Below, piece after piece: positions 17,600-28,820 of a DNA stretch of 64,000 nucleotides (position 1 is the first letter of the stretch; each line of letters begins with the position of its first letter). The translations under genes and the position numbers were made by a program. Source of the stretch: Ignavibacteriales bacterium (GTDB lineage: Bacteria > Bacteroidota > Ignavibacteria > Ignavibacteriales > Ignavibacteriaceae); assembly GCA_016707115.1 (NCBI GenBank), contig JADJIH010000001.1, forward strand, positions 62,001-126,000, written 5' to 3'. Below the pieces are notes generated by a model. It was not told where the DNA came from and ran no database searches. It was given only the letters and a program-made list of their open reading frames with translations.

Positions 17600-20331
17600 T
17601 TTAGTAAGATCATTTTTTTTGTTTGAGTATAAGAACCAGCACTTAATCTATAAAAATAAATTCCACTGGAAAGGGAAGAGGCATTAAAATCTATTTCATA
17701 ATTACCTGCACTTTTTTCTTCGTTTACTAGTGTGGCGATTTCTTTACCCAAAACATCAAAAACTTTTAAGATTACATTACCAGCAACTGGTAACTGATAA
17801 CTAATAACTGTAAAAGGATTAAATGGATTAGGATAATTTTGTTCAAGATGAAATTCTGTGATTATATTAGAACCAGTTCCGGGATACTCAATACTCAAAG
17901 GAGCTCCTGGATCTGTGTAAAGCCATACTTTCCCATTGTTATTGTATGTACTATTTCCCACAAGTATATCAGCATATCCATCATTATTAAAATCCCCGAC
18001 TTCAGATATTTCATTTGAATATGGATATTCACCTGTAATGACTAGGTCTGGAGTACTATCCATATTTGAACCACCATAATAAATCCTTATAAATGGACAA
18101 TTAGAACTGCCAGCAATCATTATATCATCATATGAATCATTATTAATATCTCCAGCGCTAATGGTTGAAAGTCCCCACGACCAGTCATAACCCCCTTGAT
18201 TAAATTCCAAATCCCGAATTGCATCCATTGGTGAACCGCCATAGAATAAATAGGCAGTGCCATTAAAATTATTATATCCAATAGCGCTCACCAATATATC
18301 ATCATATCCATCATTATTTACATCCCCGGCATTTGATACCTCACTTCCGAACCAGCTGCTTGGTACAATTGGATCAAGAATAATGTCAGCGATTGTGTCC
18401 ATCAGTGCACCACCATAATAAATAAATGCTCTGCCTTTATAAGAGTTATATGCCTGAGCACCTACGATCAAATCATCATAACCGTCATTATTTAAATCAC
18501 CAGCTGTACTAACGCTGCATCCAAAATCGTGATAAGCATTTAGAACAGGCGTGATAGTTAAATCAGGAATTGCGTCAATGTTGTCACTACCAAAATAAAT
18601 ATAGATCCTGCCTCTGGTAGAGTTATACTCTGGTTGTCCAAATACTAGATCATTATATCCGTCACTATTCAAATCACCTGCAAAATTAATTGAACCAGAT
18701 CCATTATTAATAACTAAATCAGGTATTGTATCTATCTGCGTACTGCCTAGATATATACGTTTATCTGAATTGGAACAAGATAAAATATAGTCCTCATAAC
18801 TATCATTATTTAGATCACCAGCAAAGCACACTGGTGAGCCTACGGAAAGACTATCTCCATACATTACAATATCAGCTGTATTGTCTGCTTCTTCTGAACC
18901 CAAATAAAAATATACAGCCCCTTTACCATTATCATAACCGCCGGCACTAAGTATAATATCATCATAACCATCATTATTTATGTCGCCAAAATGATTTGCC
19001 GAGACTCCAAAATAGTTATTTCTGCCCTCATCATTAAATGTGTAGTCTACAAATTCATCGGGACTATCCTTACCCAAAAACATATATGCAATGCCTGATT
19101 GGTTTTTAAAACCACCAATTCCAATAATTATATCATCAAACCCATCGTTATTAAAATCGCCTGCTGATGAAACAGATTGATCAATATATAATGAATAAGC
19201 ATTGCCTTGTAAGATGTAGCTTTTTATACTATCCAGATTCTGATTACCCAAATAAACTGTTGCATACCATTTTTGATCTGAAGCATTTTCATCGCCGATA
19301 ATAAAGTCACTAAATCCATCATTATTTAGATCACCAGCATAAGAAATATCAAATCCATTACTAACAAAACTGCTGTCACAGACTATTATTTTATCAGGTA
19401 TTGTATCAAGTACTTCCCCTCCCAGATATAGTCTTGTTGTATTATTTCCACCTATGTTAACTAAAAAATCATCGTATCCATCATAGTTAACATCACCTGC
19501 AGAAGACACATCATATCCAAACACGGTGTAATTGCCGTTTTCGCTGATTAATAAATCAGGAATATTATCCGGGATCGAATCACCAAGAAATATATAAACA
19601 GCCCCAGTATCTTGTTGGCCATCGCTTCCAATGATTATATCATCATATTCATCGTTGTTGAGATCTCCGGCCGAAGAAATTGCATTGCCAGTAGAAAATC
19701 TTTGTTTTAATCCGTTAATTGTAAGATCTGGTAAATTATCATTTGAGTTATTTCCAAAATAAATATATACTTTGCCTTCAGAATCAAAATTCGTTATGGC
19801 AGCAATCATTATATCACTATATCCATCATTATTCATATCACCAGCATTTGAAACATTATATCCGAATCTTGTATCTCCATTCGATTTATGAAATATCACA
19901 TCCGGAACATTATCCATATTAACTCCTCCATAATACAGATACGCATCAGGTCCATATGAACCTACAATAATATCATCAAATCCGTCACTATTAAAATCAC
20001 CTGCACCACTTACAGAAAAGCCCAATCTTCTTCCTTGCGTTGTTGATACTATTGTAACATCTGCAGTTGTGTCTGGATCCATCCCACCAAAATAAATAGA
20101 AACTCTGCCGTATCTCTGTCCATCACAGTATTCCGGAGCTCCAACCACGATATCATCATAACCATCCGCATTTAAATCACCTGCTGATGAAACAGAACTA
20201 CCGAAACCAGAATACCCTGTAATATTTTTTTCAGTGAAAGATTGAATTAACTGTGCTTGTGGGAATAATTCGGTTCTTAATAACATTAAAAAAAACATTA
20301 CAACAAAAAAAACAAACCGACTTGTTTTCAT
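17596..20331 (-). CDS. FG-GAP/VCBS beta-propeller protein, T9SS-exported
   Basis: A 911-residue exported protein. I chose ATG 20331, which has an AGAGGG ribosome-binding site 5 nt upstream, over a GTG at 20352. After a signal peptide come about 14 FG-GAP repeats of the form SAGDLNNDGYDDIIVG followed by an IYFGG strand, about 60 residues apart. Integrin alpha-chain propellers have seven such blades, so this may be two propellers. The DLNNDGYDD loops are the calcium-binding cages of FG-GAP repeats. A T9SS sorting domain (NYPNPFNPFTVISYQ...KKMILLK) ends the protein. Likely surface adhesion or carbohydrate or protein binding; no catalytic residues seen. Confidence 0.92.
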   Translation of the reverse strand: MKTSRFVFFVVMFFLMLLRTELFPQAQLIQSFTEKNITGYSGFGSSVSSAGDLNADGYDDIVVGAPEYCDGQRYGRVSIYFGGMDPDTTADVTIVSTTQGRRLGFSVSGAGDFNSDGFDDIIVGSYGPDAYLYYGGVNMDNVPDVIFHKSNGDTRFGYNVSNAGDMNNDGYSDIMIAAITNFDSEGKVYIYFGNNSNDNLPDLTINGLKQRFSTGNAISSAGDLNNDEYDDIIIGSDGQQDTGAVYIFLGDSIPDNIPDLLISENGNYTVFGYDVSSAGDVNYDGYDDFLVNIGGNNTTRLYLGGEVLDTIPDKIIVCDSSFVSNGFDISYAGDLNNDGFSDFIIGDENASDQKWYATVYLGNQNLDSIKSYILQGNAYSLYIDQSVSSAGDFNNDGFDDIIIGIGGFKNQSGIAYMFLGKDSPDEFVDYTFNDEGRNNYFGVSANHFGDINNDGYDDIILSAGGYDNGKGAVYFYLGSEEADNTADIVMYGDSLSVGSPVCFAGDLNNDSYEDYILSCSNSDKRIYLGSTQIDTIPDLVINNGSGSINFAGDLNSDGYNDLVFGQPEYNSTRGRIYIYFGSDNIDAIPDLTITPVLNAYHDFGCSVSTAGDLNNDGYDDLIVGAQAYNSYKGRAFIYYGGALMDTIADIILDPIVPSSWFGSEVSNAGDVNNDGYDDILVSAIGYNNFNGTAYLFYGGSPMDAIRDLEFNQGGYDWSWGLSTISAGDINNDSYDDIMIAGSSNCPFIRIYYGGSNMDSTPDLVITGEYPYSNEISEVGDFNNDGYADILVGNSTYNNNGKVWLYTDPGAPLSIEYPGTGSNIITEFHLEQNYPNPFNPFTVISYQLPVAGNVILKVFDVLGKEIATLVNEEKSAGNYEIDFNASSLSSGIYFYRLSAGSYTQTKKMILLK

Positions 20332-20351
20332 TTTACCCTCTCTTGAATACA

Positions 20352-23300
20352 CTATTTAATTAAAATCATCTTCTTAGTTTGAGTATAAGAACCAGCCCTT
20401 AATTGGTAAAAATAAATTCCGCTTGAAAAGGAAGAGGCATTGAAATCAACTTCATAACTACCGGCATTTCTAAATTCATTAACCAAAGTTATAACTTCAT
20501 TTCCAAGAACATCATAAACTTTTAGTGTTTGATGACCTGCGACTGGAGACTGCCAGCTTATTTTTGTACTTGGATTAAACGGGTTTGGGTAATTTTGTGA
20601 TAAATTATGATCAGTGATAATAGCTGATTGTTCTTCAACTACTCGTTGGAATATCAGTAAAGTTAGAATTATAAATTTGAATCGCTTCTTCGGTGATGCT
20701 TTTCATAACTGAAACAGAATTTAACGCACTTGAGCCTCTACCAATTAAGTAACAGACAATTATATCAATTGGTTTATCCAATTCTAAATTAAACGGACCA
20801 GTATTTACGAGCATTCGATAATCAGCTGGGACACTATTTATCCAACCAACACTGGTAACAGGATTGCCTGAATATAAAAACCCTGGATCAAGTGTTGCAC
20901 AATTAACACCGCCCAATACTTGACCGTAAGGCCAGTTACATGGATCAACTAGCTCCCCTATTCTGGTTAAACCTAACAAGTAATTTCTCGCTTCAACAGC
21001 TGTACTTGGATCATTTAAGTAAGGGTCTCCACCCATAAAATGTATAAAAGAACTTAATGATTGATTTTTTGCGCCAGTTATTACTTCGGTCCCAATCAAA
21101 GGACCATTATTAATAATAGCGGAATCGAGAGGTGTATCAATTCCATCATCATATAATTCATTACTATTATTATCTATAAAGGTTTCACCGGGAATGTAAG
21201 CTGCAGGTCCTTGTAAAAACGGTATTCCTAGTGCCGGCGGATTTGAGCCATACGTATAATCTGAACCATCATTGTAAACATAACCAGAATTTAAAAACAC
21301 ATCACTGCCAACTAAATCGTCTTCAGGACTACCCAAATCTGGATCTGACCAGGCAGAAAAATATACGCTATCGAATTTATTGGATACTGTACCCATATTG
21401 GAAATTCTGTAACGTACAAAAATCATATTGTCAATCGGATCAATAACATTTTCGCCCCAGGCAAAAACGGTTTGTTGTATTTCAATCCCCATAGGTTGCT
21501 GGTCATTATATCGCCTAACTGCTCCAGGGATAGCATCATTGTATACGCACCAGGCTGTAACATCGCCCAAAAAATCAGGTCTGTCTTCATTTGGGTCCCA
21601 AATATTATTTCCATTTATATCAACTGGATTATAAACTCCGTCATTATCTCCATCATAAAAATCTGCACCAAGATTAACAGCGTGAGAATAAACTTGCCAG
21701 GCTGCACCAAAAGGTGGATCTGAACTTTTAACCAAATAAAGTTTGTTGTATGGATCATTTGGATCACTTCCAACCGGTCCTGGCAAATAGTCCTCAACTA
21801 AAGAAACTGATGCAGAGGCATTAGTCCAGACATTTCCATTGTTTAAACCTGAAAGAAAAAATCCACCAGAAAAAAGCATTGTGGATTCTTCAAACAAACC
21901 ACCTTGCTGTCCATTGATTGGAACGGCAGCGAGGATTCCTTTATTATTAATAGGTAGTTTAAAATTATTAACATCAATTAGATATGAATCAGTAGCAAAC
22001 ATCGCCGGTACATTAACAATTCCACCGTTTAGTTGAACCAAATTATTATCATCATCTTCAATTGAAAAACTATAGATAATCTGGTCACCAAAACTATTTG
22101 GAATTATAGCTGTTCCATATATTTTATCTCCAGCTAAAGAATCATAATGCAGTCCATCATCATACATTTCCAATGCATCATAAGTTGGTGGCGGATTTGT
22201 ATAGGTATTTAGTTTAGCTAACAATATTGTTTTATCATCGTCAATAAAAGCCTGCACAATGTATGGTTGATTAGGACCGGGATTTTCTGAACTATGAAGA
22301 AATTTATACATAAATGGCGGAACATTCGTATCTATTGACACATCAGCTAATGTAAAATAAATCTGGAAAAATCTGCCTGAAAGGTTGAAATTTCTTGAAC
22401 TAGCAAAAGTAAGTATAGGTCTTCCGTTCCATAAACTTAAATTATAATTTTCATCATAACCAACATACTTTGTAAAATTTTCTGGTGTGCTCCAGGTAAC
22501 TCCATCATCTAAACTGAATATAAATTTTATATTTGACTGAACAATTCCTTCAAATGGTGTTGCTTCTTGTTGAATGTAATATAGCCAGGTCTTTCCATTT
22601 GAATCCTTTACAATTCTTGGATGAGATTGCGAGAGATTTTCTCCAACTAGCAAAATCTGTTCACTCCAAGTTAAACCTGCATCTGTTGAAACTCTATAAA
22701 AAATATCAAAATCATTTTCAGTAGAATCCTGATAAACAATTAAATCTCTGGAACTACCAAAACTAAACTGCTGACCATTTTTGCCAGTTGCTGAAATTGT
22801 ATCAGCCACAGACCAGTTAATACCATCAAGGCTTGTGATATTGAATAAACTTTTCGCCTCATATAAATTATTATTATTTGAATAACTGTATGTAAAGTTT
22901 ATGCTATTATTTGAAGAGATAGAAAGAGAAGAAAAATAGACTCTTCTTCGTTGGATCCCTGATAGTATTGTAGGTAAATAAACAGGAGACGACCAGGAGG
23001 TTCCATTATCATCAGAATACACTATATAATATTGAGTATAACGATATGTTAATAATATCCTGCCAGAATTAAGCACAACGGCATTAATATCAGCGCCATA
23101 TACATCAGAAATAAATTCAACAATAATACTTTCATCTTCCCAAATTAAACCTCCATCAGTGCTTTTTGAAGATTTTAGTTGACTGTCAGTGGAGTCATAC
23201 CAGAACATTATTAAATCATTATTGGGTAAACCAAGCAAACACGATTCAAAATTGTTTTGAAAATATTCCTGTACAGGAAACCTAGTTGGAGAAGTAACTT

Positions 23301-23361
23301 GAGCTTCAGTTATCAAAGAGATCAATAGAAGATTAACAAGAACCATATGTGAGAGTTTCAC
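20352..23361 (-). CDS. T9SS-exported BNR/family fusion (member 3), sorting domain out of frame
   Basis: I chose GTG 23361, which has GGAGG 5 nt upstream; TTG 23373 and ATG 23346 fit less well. The order is: signal peptide; about 330 residues of sialidase-like Asp-box sequence (STDGGLIWED, SDDNGTSWSSP, SLDDGVTWSTP); a module with MYDDGLHYDSLAGDKIYG; then the operon's family domain (NNFKLPINNKGILAA, DGDNDGVYNPVDINGNN, GDVTAWCVYND). The open frame stops at TGA 20635-20637, after NFTDIPTSS. A complete sorting domain (NLSQNYPNPFNPSTKISWQ to KKMILIK, stop at 20352-20354) follows in another frame. Removing one base near 20635-20650 would join them. Confidence 0.82.
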
Positions 23362-23383
23362 TTGAACCTCCAATTAGTAAATC

Positions 23384-25090
23384 TTATTTAATTAGAATCA
23401 TTTTCTTAGTTTGAATAAAAGAACCATCACTTAATCGGTAAAAATAAATTCCACTGGAAAGGGTAGAGGCATTAAATTCTATTTCATAACTGCCGGCATT
23501 TCTAAATTCATTTACTAAAGTTGCAACTTCATTTCCAAGAACATCGTAAACTTTTAATGTTTGATGACCGGCGACTGGAGACTGCCAACTAATTTTTGTA
23601 CTTGGGTTAAATGGGTTGGGGTAGTTTTGGGATAAGTTATACTCTGTAACAATTGAAAAATCATCAACATCACTTACAGTTCCATTTGTAAAATTATTGT
23701 TAAAATAAGTTTGGGCATTCTGAACATAATTCCTTGTTACGGTTACAGAATTTAATGCACTGGTTCCTTGTCCAACAATATATCCAACCCAAATATCAAT
23801 TGGCTTATTTGCCTCGAGTGTAAATCTTCCTGAACTGATTATATTTCTCAAATCACCTTCAGAATTATTAATCCAGCCAACATTTGCAACTGGATCACCT
23901 GAGAACCACAAGTAAGGATTTACTTCTGCACAATTAACTCCACCGTTCACAGAACCAATTGTAAAATAGCAAGGGTCAATAATATTGCCTATGCGTGTTA
24001 AACCGTGTAAATAGTTATACACGTCGCTTTGGTTTGATGGATCATTTAAATCCGGATCTCCGCCACGCATTAAAATACTTGCGGAAATATTTAAATTTTT
24101 TGCTCCGGGATACGACTGAGTATTAAATAAATTCCCTTTGAGATTATATGCTGTATCCAAAGGTGTATCGATTCCATTATCAAATAATCCATTTGAATTA
24201 ATATCAATAAAGGTTTCTCCAGGAATGTATGAAACAGGTCCCTGAAGATATTTCATAAAGAATGCCGGGGGGGTAGAACCATATTCATCATCACTGCCAT
24301 TATTATAAATAAAACCGGAATTCAGTAGTGTATCACATCCAATCAGATCATCCCACGCAACTCCTAAATCAGGATCAGCATACATTGCAAAGATCACAGA
24401 ATCAAGTTTAGAAATAACTGTTCCTGTATTAATTAATCTGTAACGGATAAAGATTGTATTGCCAAGCGGTGCTTGTGCTGTTGCGTATGCTGCAACTGTT
24501 TGCTGAATTTCTATTCCTTTTGGTGTAACTGTAGTAAAGTTTCTTTGATTTGCAGGAACTTCATCATTATAAACACACCAGGTCATTTCATCACCAATTA
24601 TAGCAGGTTTATCTTCAGATGTGTCCCAAATATTATTTCCATTTAAATCTGTGGGATTATATACTCCATCATTATTTCCGTCATAAAAATCTGCACCAAG
24701 GGAAACTGCATTTATCCAATCCTGCCAGGATTGCCCAAAATCAGAATCAGTATTTTTAACTACGTAAATTATATTTTTGGGATCAGAAGGATCATTACTA
24801 ACGGTACCCGGTAAATAATCATTAATTAAAGACGAAGGTGCGACACCATTAGCCCAAAGAGTATCATTTGCATAACCTGCAAGTAGAAACCCGCCACTAA
24901 ATAAAAAAACGTGTCCACCATATTTTCCGCCTAAACCACCAATAATAGGATTTGGATCCGGAATATTTACATAAGCTAATATTCCTTTGTTATCTAATGG
25001 CAGATTAATTGCATTAACATTTAATCTGTATTGCGTTTGCGAAAAGATAGAATTAGCTGTAAGCAGTAATACCAAGAAAATTTTTTTCAT
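23384..25090 (-). CDS. T9SS-exported cargo, paralogous family member 4
   Basis: A 568-residue protein when started at ATG 25090, which leaves about 7 nt after a GGG ribosome-binding site; ATG 25096 is also possible. Signal peptide VLLLTANSIFSQ, then NAINLPLDNKGILAY, GGFLLAG, an SWQDWINAV segment, the Asp-rich loop DGNNDGVYNPTDLNGNN, GDEMTWCVYND, GIEIQQTVAAY, DPDLGVAWDDLIGCD and a T9SS sorting domain (KKMILIK). It is the cleanest full-length member of the family and closely matches the C-terminal half of the preceding fusion gene, including the PGETFIDINSNGLFDNGIDT insert. Function unknown. It follows the 682-residue propeller gene after 4-10 nt. Confidence 0.85.
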   Translation of the reverse strand: MKKIFLVLLLTANSIFSQTQYRLNVNAINLPLDNKGILAYVNIPDPNPIIGGLGGKYGGHVFLFSGGFLLAGYANDTLWANGVAPSSLINDYLPGTVSNDPSDPKNIIYVVKNTDSDFGQSWQDWINAVSLGADFYDGNNDGVYNPTDLNGNNIWDTSEDKPAIIGDEMTWCVYNDEVPANQRNFTTVTPKGIEIQQTVAAYATAQAPLGNTIFIRYRLINTGTVISKLDSVIFAMYADPDLGVAWDDLIGCDTLLNSGFIYNNGSDDEYGSTPPAFFMKYLQGPVSYIPGETFIDINSNGLFDNGIDTPLDTAYNLKGNLFNTQSYPGAKNLNISASILMRGGDPDLNDPSNQSDVYNYLHGLTRIGNIIDPCYFTIGSVNGGVNCAEVNPYLWFSGDPVANVGWINNSEGDLRNIISSGRFTLEANKPIDIWVGYIVGQGTSALNSVTVTRNYVQNAQTYFNNNFTNGTVSDVDDFSIVTEYNLSQNYPNPFNPSTKISWQSPVAGHQTLKVYDVLGNEVATLVNEFRNAGSYEIEFNASTLSSGIYFYRLSDGSFIQTKKMILIK

Positions 25091-25100
25091 TTTCATACCC

Positions 25101-27149
25101 TTATTTTATTAGTAACATTTTTTTTGTTTGAACAAACGAACCAGCATGCAGTTTATAAAAATAAATTCCACTTGAAAGGGAAGAGGCATTAAAATCAACT
25201 TCATAACTTCCAGCATTTCTGTATTCATTAACAAGAGTTGCAACTTCGTCTCCAAGAACATCATAAATTTTTAGCGATTGATGACTGCTGACTGGAGACT
25301 GCCAACTTATTTTTGTACTTGGATTAAATGGGTTTGGGTAGTTTTGGTTTAGCTGCAGAATTAAAGGCAAAAAGCTTGATGGAGTTTCTACTGAGGTTAT
25401 CATTTCTGACAATGGTCGAATCCAAATCCCACCACTATAATTTCCCGCGTATAAATAATTGGAAGAGATGGCTAAAGAAACTATATTTTTATTAATTAAG
25501 CGATCACTAACATCGATCCAACTCGAACCGTTATTTGTTGAAAGAAAGATACCGCTTTGAGTTCCTGCAAAAATATTAGTTTGGTAAGTGATTAAACATT
25601 TTATATTTCTATCTGACAATCCATTATTGATGGGAACCCAACTAGCCCCATAGTTTGTTGAAAGAAATAAGCCGTCAACTGTTCCAGCAAATAAGTTTGT
25701 ACCAGAGCCTACTAAAGATTGGATATATGGGTTGGTCAAACCAGTATTAACAGATATCCAGCTAGAACCATTGTTAGATGAACGATAAATACCATGTCCA
25801 AAAGTACCGGCAAAAATATTTTCCCCAGAGGCAGTCATAGTTTTTATTGTGTTATTTTCAATCCCGGTATTAGCAGTTATCCAGTTAGTACCACTATTGG
25901 TTGAGAGAAATACGCTATAGTTAGTTCCTGCAAAAATGTCTGAGCCAGAAACCAGCAAAGAATATACATAAGCTGATAAACCATTGTTAACAAAGTTCCA
26001 ACTGATACCTTTGTTTGAAGAGCGTAGAACACCTACTGAGCTAGTGCTTGCAAATAAATATGTATCGGAGGTGGCAAAAGCATTTATATCACTAGCTGTT
26101 CCAGCAGTTTCTACCCAATTAATACCATTATCTGTTGATAGAGAGATGGTTCCACTATAGGTGCCTGCAATCAAATTTTCATCTAAAACAATGAGTGATG
26201 AGAATTGGTTATTCAGAAATCCATTATTATTAAGTGACCAGCTTGTACCGTTGTTAGTAGAATGAAAGATACCATCAAAATAAGTTCCAGCAAAAAGATT
26301 TGTATCTGACGCAGTCAGAGAAATCACAGGAGAACTTGTTATTCCATTGCTTACTTGAACCCAGTTTGCCCCTTTATTTGTTGTGCTGAAGACGGCGCTA
26401 CTCGTACCAGCAAAAACATTTGTGCCAGAGATTGTGAGTGCATATACTGTCATACCCCACATACCAGTGTTTACAGCAATCCAATTTTCACCATTATTTG
26501 TAGAAAGAAAAATCCCATCGCCGTAGGTACCAACAAAAATATTTGTGTCTAAGATGGCAAGTGATAATTTGGAACTGTTAGACAAACCATTACTTGTTGG
26601 TTCCCAACTTTCGCCATTATTAGTTGAACGAAAGACACCACCAGCCATAGCCCCAGCGAAAATCTGAGTACTAGAGGCTGCTAGACAAGATACAGTCTGA
26701 TTTGTCAGTCCATTATTAACACTAGTCCAACTTGTACCCCGATCCGTCGAAATAAAAACTCCACTCCCAGTCGCAGCAAAAATATTTGTGTTTGATACTG
26801 TAAGATCATTGATATAAGTGCTTGTTAAGCCGTTATTGATCTGTGTCCAGCTTAAACCGTTGTCGGTTGAACGTAAGATTCCATCTTCATAGGAACCAGC
26901 AAAAATATTATTATCTAAAACAGCTAGAGTAGTAATCGGAGTGTTCATCAAATTAGTCTGATTCCAACTATTTCCATTATTAGTTGAAAGAAATACTCCG
27001 CCAGTAGATGTTCCAGCAAAGATATTATTTCCTGAAATAACAAAACAAGATGCGGAACCTCCATAAGGTCCATTTGCCTGGTACCACTGACCATTTATAT
27101 TAAATGAAATTGAAATGAAAAAAACTATATTGAAAATTAACGATTTCAT
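25101..27149 (-). CDS. BNR/photosystem-stability-like propeller protein, T9SS-exported
   Basis: A 682-residue exported protein with a signal peptide (IVFFISISFNINGQ) and about 14 repeats of roughly 42 residues of the form NIFAGTxxGGVFLSTNNGxSW. These are Asp-box-like turns as in sortilin/Ycf48-type propellers. Adjacent DNA repeats are similar but not identical, so the array is old or has been diversified. It ends in a T9SS sorting domain (FNPSTKISWQSPVSSHQ...KKMLLIK). The sequence gives no active site; proteins of this type usually bind other macromolecules. It precedes the family member 4 gene by a few bases within the operon. Confidence 0.88.
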   Translation of the reverse strand: MKSLIFNIVFFISISFNINGQWYQANGPYGGSASCFVISGNNIFAGTSTGGVFLSTNNGNSWNQTNLMNTPITTLAVLDNNIFAGSYEDGILRSTDNGLSWTQINNGLTSTYINDLTVSNTNIFAATGSGVFISTDRGTSWTSVNNGLTNQTVSCLAASSTQIFAGAMAGGVFRSTNNGESWEPTSNGLSNSSKLSLAILDTNIFVGTYGDGIFLSTNNGENWIAVNTGMWGMTVYALTISGTNVFAGTSSAVFSTTNKGANWVQVSNGITSSPVISLTASDTNLFAGTYFDGIFHSTNNGTSWSLNNNGFLNNQFSSLIVLDENLIAGTYSGTISLSTDNGINWVETAGTASDINAFATSDTYLFASTSSVGVLRSSNKGISWNFVNNGLSAYVYSLLVSGSDIFAGTNYSVFLSTNSGTNWITANTGIENNTIKTMTASGENIFAGTFGHGIYRSSNNGSSWISVNTGLTNPYIQSLVGSGTNLFAGTVDGLFLSTNYGASWVPINNGLSDRNIKCLITYQTNIFAGTQSGIFLSTNNGSSWIDVSDRLINKNIVSLAISSNYLYAGNYSGGIWIRPLSEMITSVETPSSFLPLILQLNQNYPNPFNPSTKISWQSPVSSHQSLKIYDVLGDEVATLVNEYRNAGSYEVDFNASSLSSGIYFYKLHAGSFVQTKKMLLIK

Positions 27150-27165
27150 AAAAACCTTTTGATAA

Positions 27166-28809
27166 TTATTTAATCAAAATCATTTTTTTAGTTTGAACAA
27201 AAGAACCAGCACTTAATCTATAAAAATAAATTCCACTTGAAAGTTTAGAAGCATTAAAATCTATTTCATAACTTCCTGCATTTCTGTATTCATTAACTAA
27301 AGTTGCAACTTCATTTCCAAGAACATCATAAATTTTTAATGTTTGATGACTGCTGACTGGAGACTGCCAACTAATTTTTGTGCTTGGATTAAATGGGTTG
27401 GGATAATTTTGTGATAAGAAAAACTTTTCTGGAATAGAATTATAATTTTCCTCAACATCGGTAATAAAATAGTTTGTACTGCCGAATGCAAGGCTATCGT
27501 AAGGTAAGGATCTTAGTATTTCTACTTTTTCTCTCATTGCTGTAATGCTATTTAAATTTGAATTACCTAAACCCGGCACAAGTGCTAACATTGTCCATTG
27601 AGTATCGTTTTGGGTAAGTGTAAATGGCCCGGTAAATATCATAAAACCTGAACCTCCACCAACAATATTAGGATTAAATATCCAACCGTTGTTAGTTACA
27701 GGATCTCCGGAAAAAGGATAATTTGTTTGTTGATTAGTAGTTGGATCGATGTAAGGATTACCATTTCTATTTAATCCTCTTGCATAATTCCACAAATCAT
27801 TTGTAGAAGCAACAGGTGCAAATAATGTATCGGCGGGATGAGCACCATCATCAGCAATACCTTTGAATGCGTTTAGATTTATATTTTTATGGTCTTGAAT
27901 TAATTTCCCTTTATAGAAAGCAGTAGCCCCATTTTCGGGAATAATTGGTCCGAAAAGTAATGAATAACCAACAGCGACAGGAATTCCACCTTCCCAATTT
28001 GTATCTCGAGAAGTCCAACAATATCCTAATTCTAAAGTCGTATCCACAGCTGGAATATTTGGTATCAGTGGACTAAAATCAATATCAGTCCAGAATCCAA
28101 AGTAAGCAGAATCAATGGGATCATTTCCTTTATAAATAATTTCGTATTCAATAAAAATTACGTTAGCAAAAATATTCTGTAAGTCGGTTTCAATTCCTTC
28201 TCTTGCAAATACTGATTGATGAATTTCAATTTCAAGAGGACTTATATTATATCGTGGAAAACCAAAAGGATAAACTAGATTACTATCTAAATAATTATAA
28301 CTTGTCCAAAGTGTCTGATCACCAAGAACAAGAGGCTCTCCTTGATTATTTATTGGAGCGCCAAAATTAACCGGCCATTCGGCATAATCAGGATTAGAAT
28401 TATTATCGCCTTTATTGATTTTGTAAACGCGATACATAAGTGAGTCTTCCGGATGAATTAACATTGCCGCTTGTCCATTGATAAGCGGGCCAGGTGAATA
28501 ACCGGTATGCCATTGAGCGCCTGACATCACAATTTCATTATTTCTTTTTCCAACAATCCAGGGCCCTTGATCAAATACAATTCCTCTAGATTGCGGTTCA
28601 TTTGGCATATTCCAAAATCCGCCACTTTGGGAATAAGGATTATTAGTTAAACCCCAATTACTAAAATACATTTCAATATTATTCTTATCGATTTTATTCG
28701 AATGTAAAAAGTTTGTGCTGGATACATTTACGTTTTTGCTTTGCGAATACATAGTAACTGAAAGTAAAGTAAATTGTATTATGATAAGCGATATTTTATT
28801 GCAGCGCAT
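27166..28809 (-). CDS. T9SS-exported cargo, paralogous family member 5 (loop-less subtype)
   Basis: A 547-residue protein with signal peptide (IIIQFTLLSVTMYSQ), body and T9SS sorting domain (KKMILIK). The body aligns in layout with members 1-4 but lacks the Asp-rich loops. Where those have the loop and GDxTAWCVYND, this one has YRVYKINKGDNNSNPDYAEW, FGAPINNQGEPL and GDQTLWTSYN. It keeps an IEIHQSVFA strand and the FSGDPVTNNGW and SNLNSITAMRE segments near the end. It forms a close pair with the next gene upstream. Function unknown. It lies 11 nt after the first operon gene. Confidence 0.85.
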   Translation of the reverse strand: MRCNKISLIIIQFTLLSVTMYSQSKNVNVSSTNFLHSNKIDKNNIEMYFSNWGLTNNPYSQSGGFWNMPNEPQSRGIVFDQGPWIVGKRNNEIVMSGAQWHTGYSPGPLINGQAAMLIHPEDSLMYRVYKINKGDNNSNPDYAEWPVNFGAPINNQGEPLVLGDQTLWTSYNYLDSNLVYPFGFPRYNISPLEIEIHQSVFAREGIETDLQNIFANVIFIEYEIIYKGNDPIDSAYFGFWTDIDFSPLIPNIPAVDTTLELGYCWTSRDTNWEGGIPVAVGYSLLFGPIIPENGATAFYKGKLIQDHKNINLNAFKGIADDGAHPADTLFAPVASTNDLWNYARGLNRNGNPYIDPTTNQQTNYPFSGDPVTNNGWIFNPNIVGGGSGFMIFTGPFTLTQNDTQWTMLALVPGLGNSNLNSITAMREKVEILRSLPYDSLAFGSTNYFITDVEENYNSIPEKFFLSQNYPNPFNPSTKISWQSPVSSHQTLKIYDVLGNEVATLVNEYRNAGSYEIDFNASKLSSGIYFYRLSAGSFVQTKKMILIK

Positions 28810-28820
28810 TTTTTTATTCT

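Noticed and set aside
17596..20331. Regularly spaced, similar DNA blocks that could look like a repeat array or CRISPR
   Set aside because: They are coding FG-GAP repeats in one open frame; unit similarity follows the protein motif, and spacers are not unique sequences between identical repeats.
25101..27149. Tandem DNA similarity about every 130 bases
   Set aside because: It encodes the propeller repeats of a T9SS cargo; it is not an independent repeat element.
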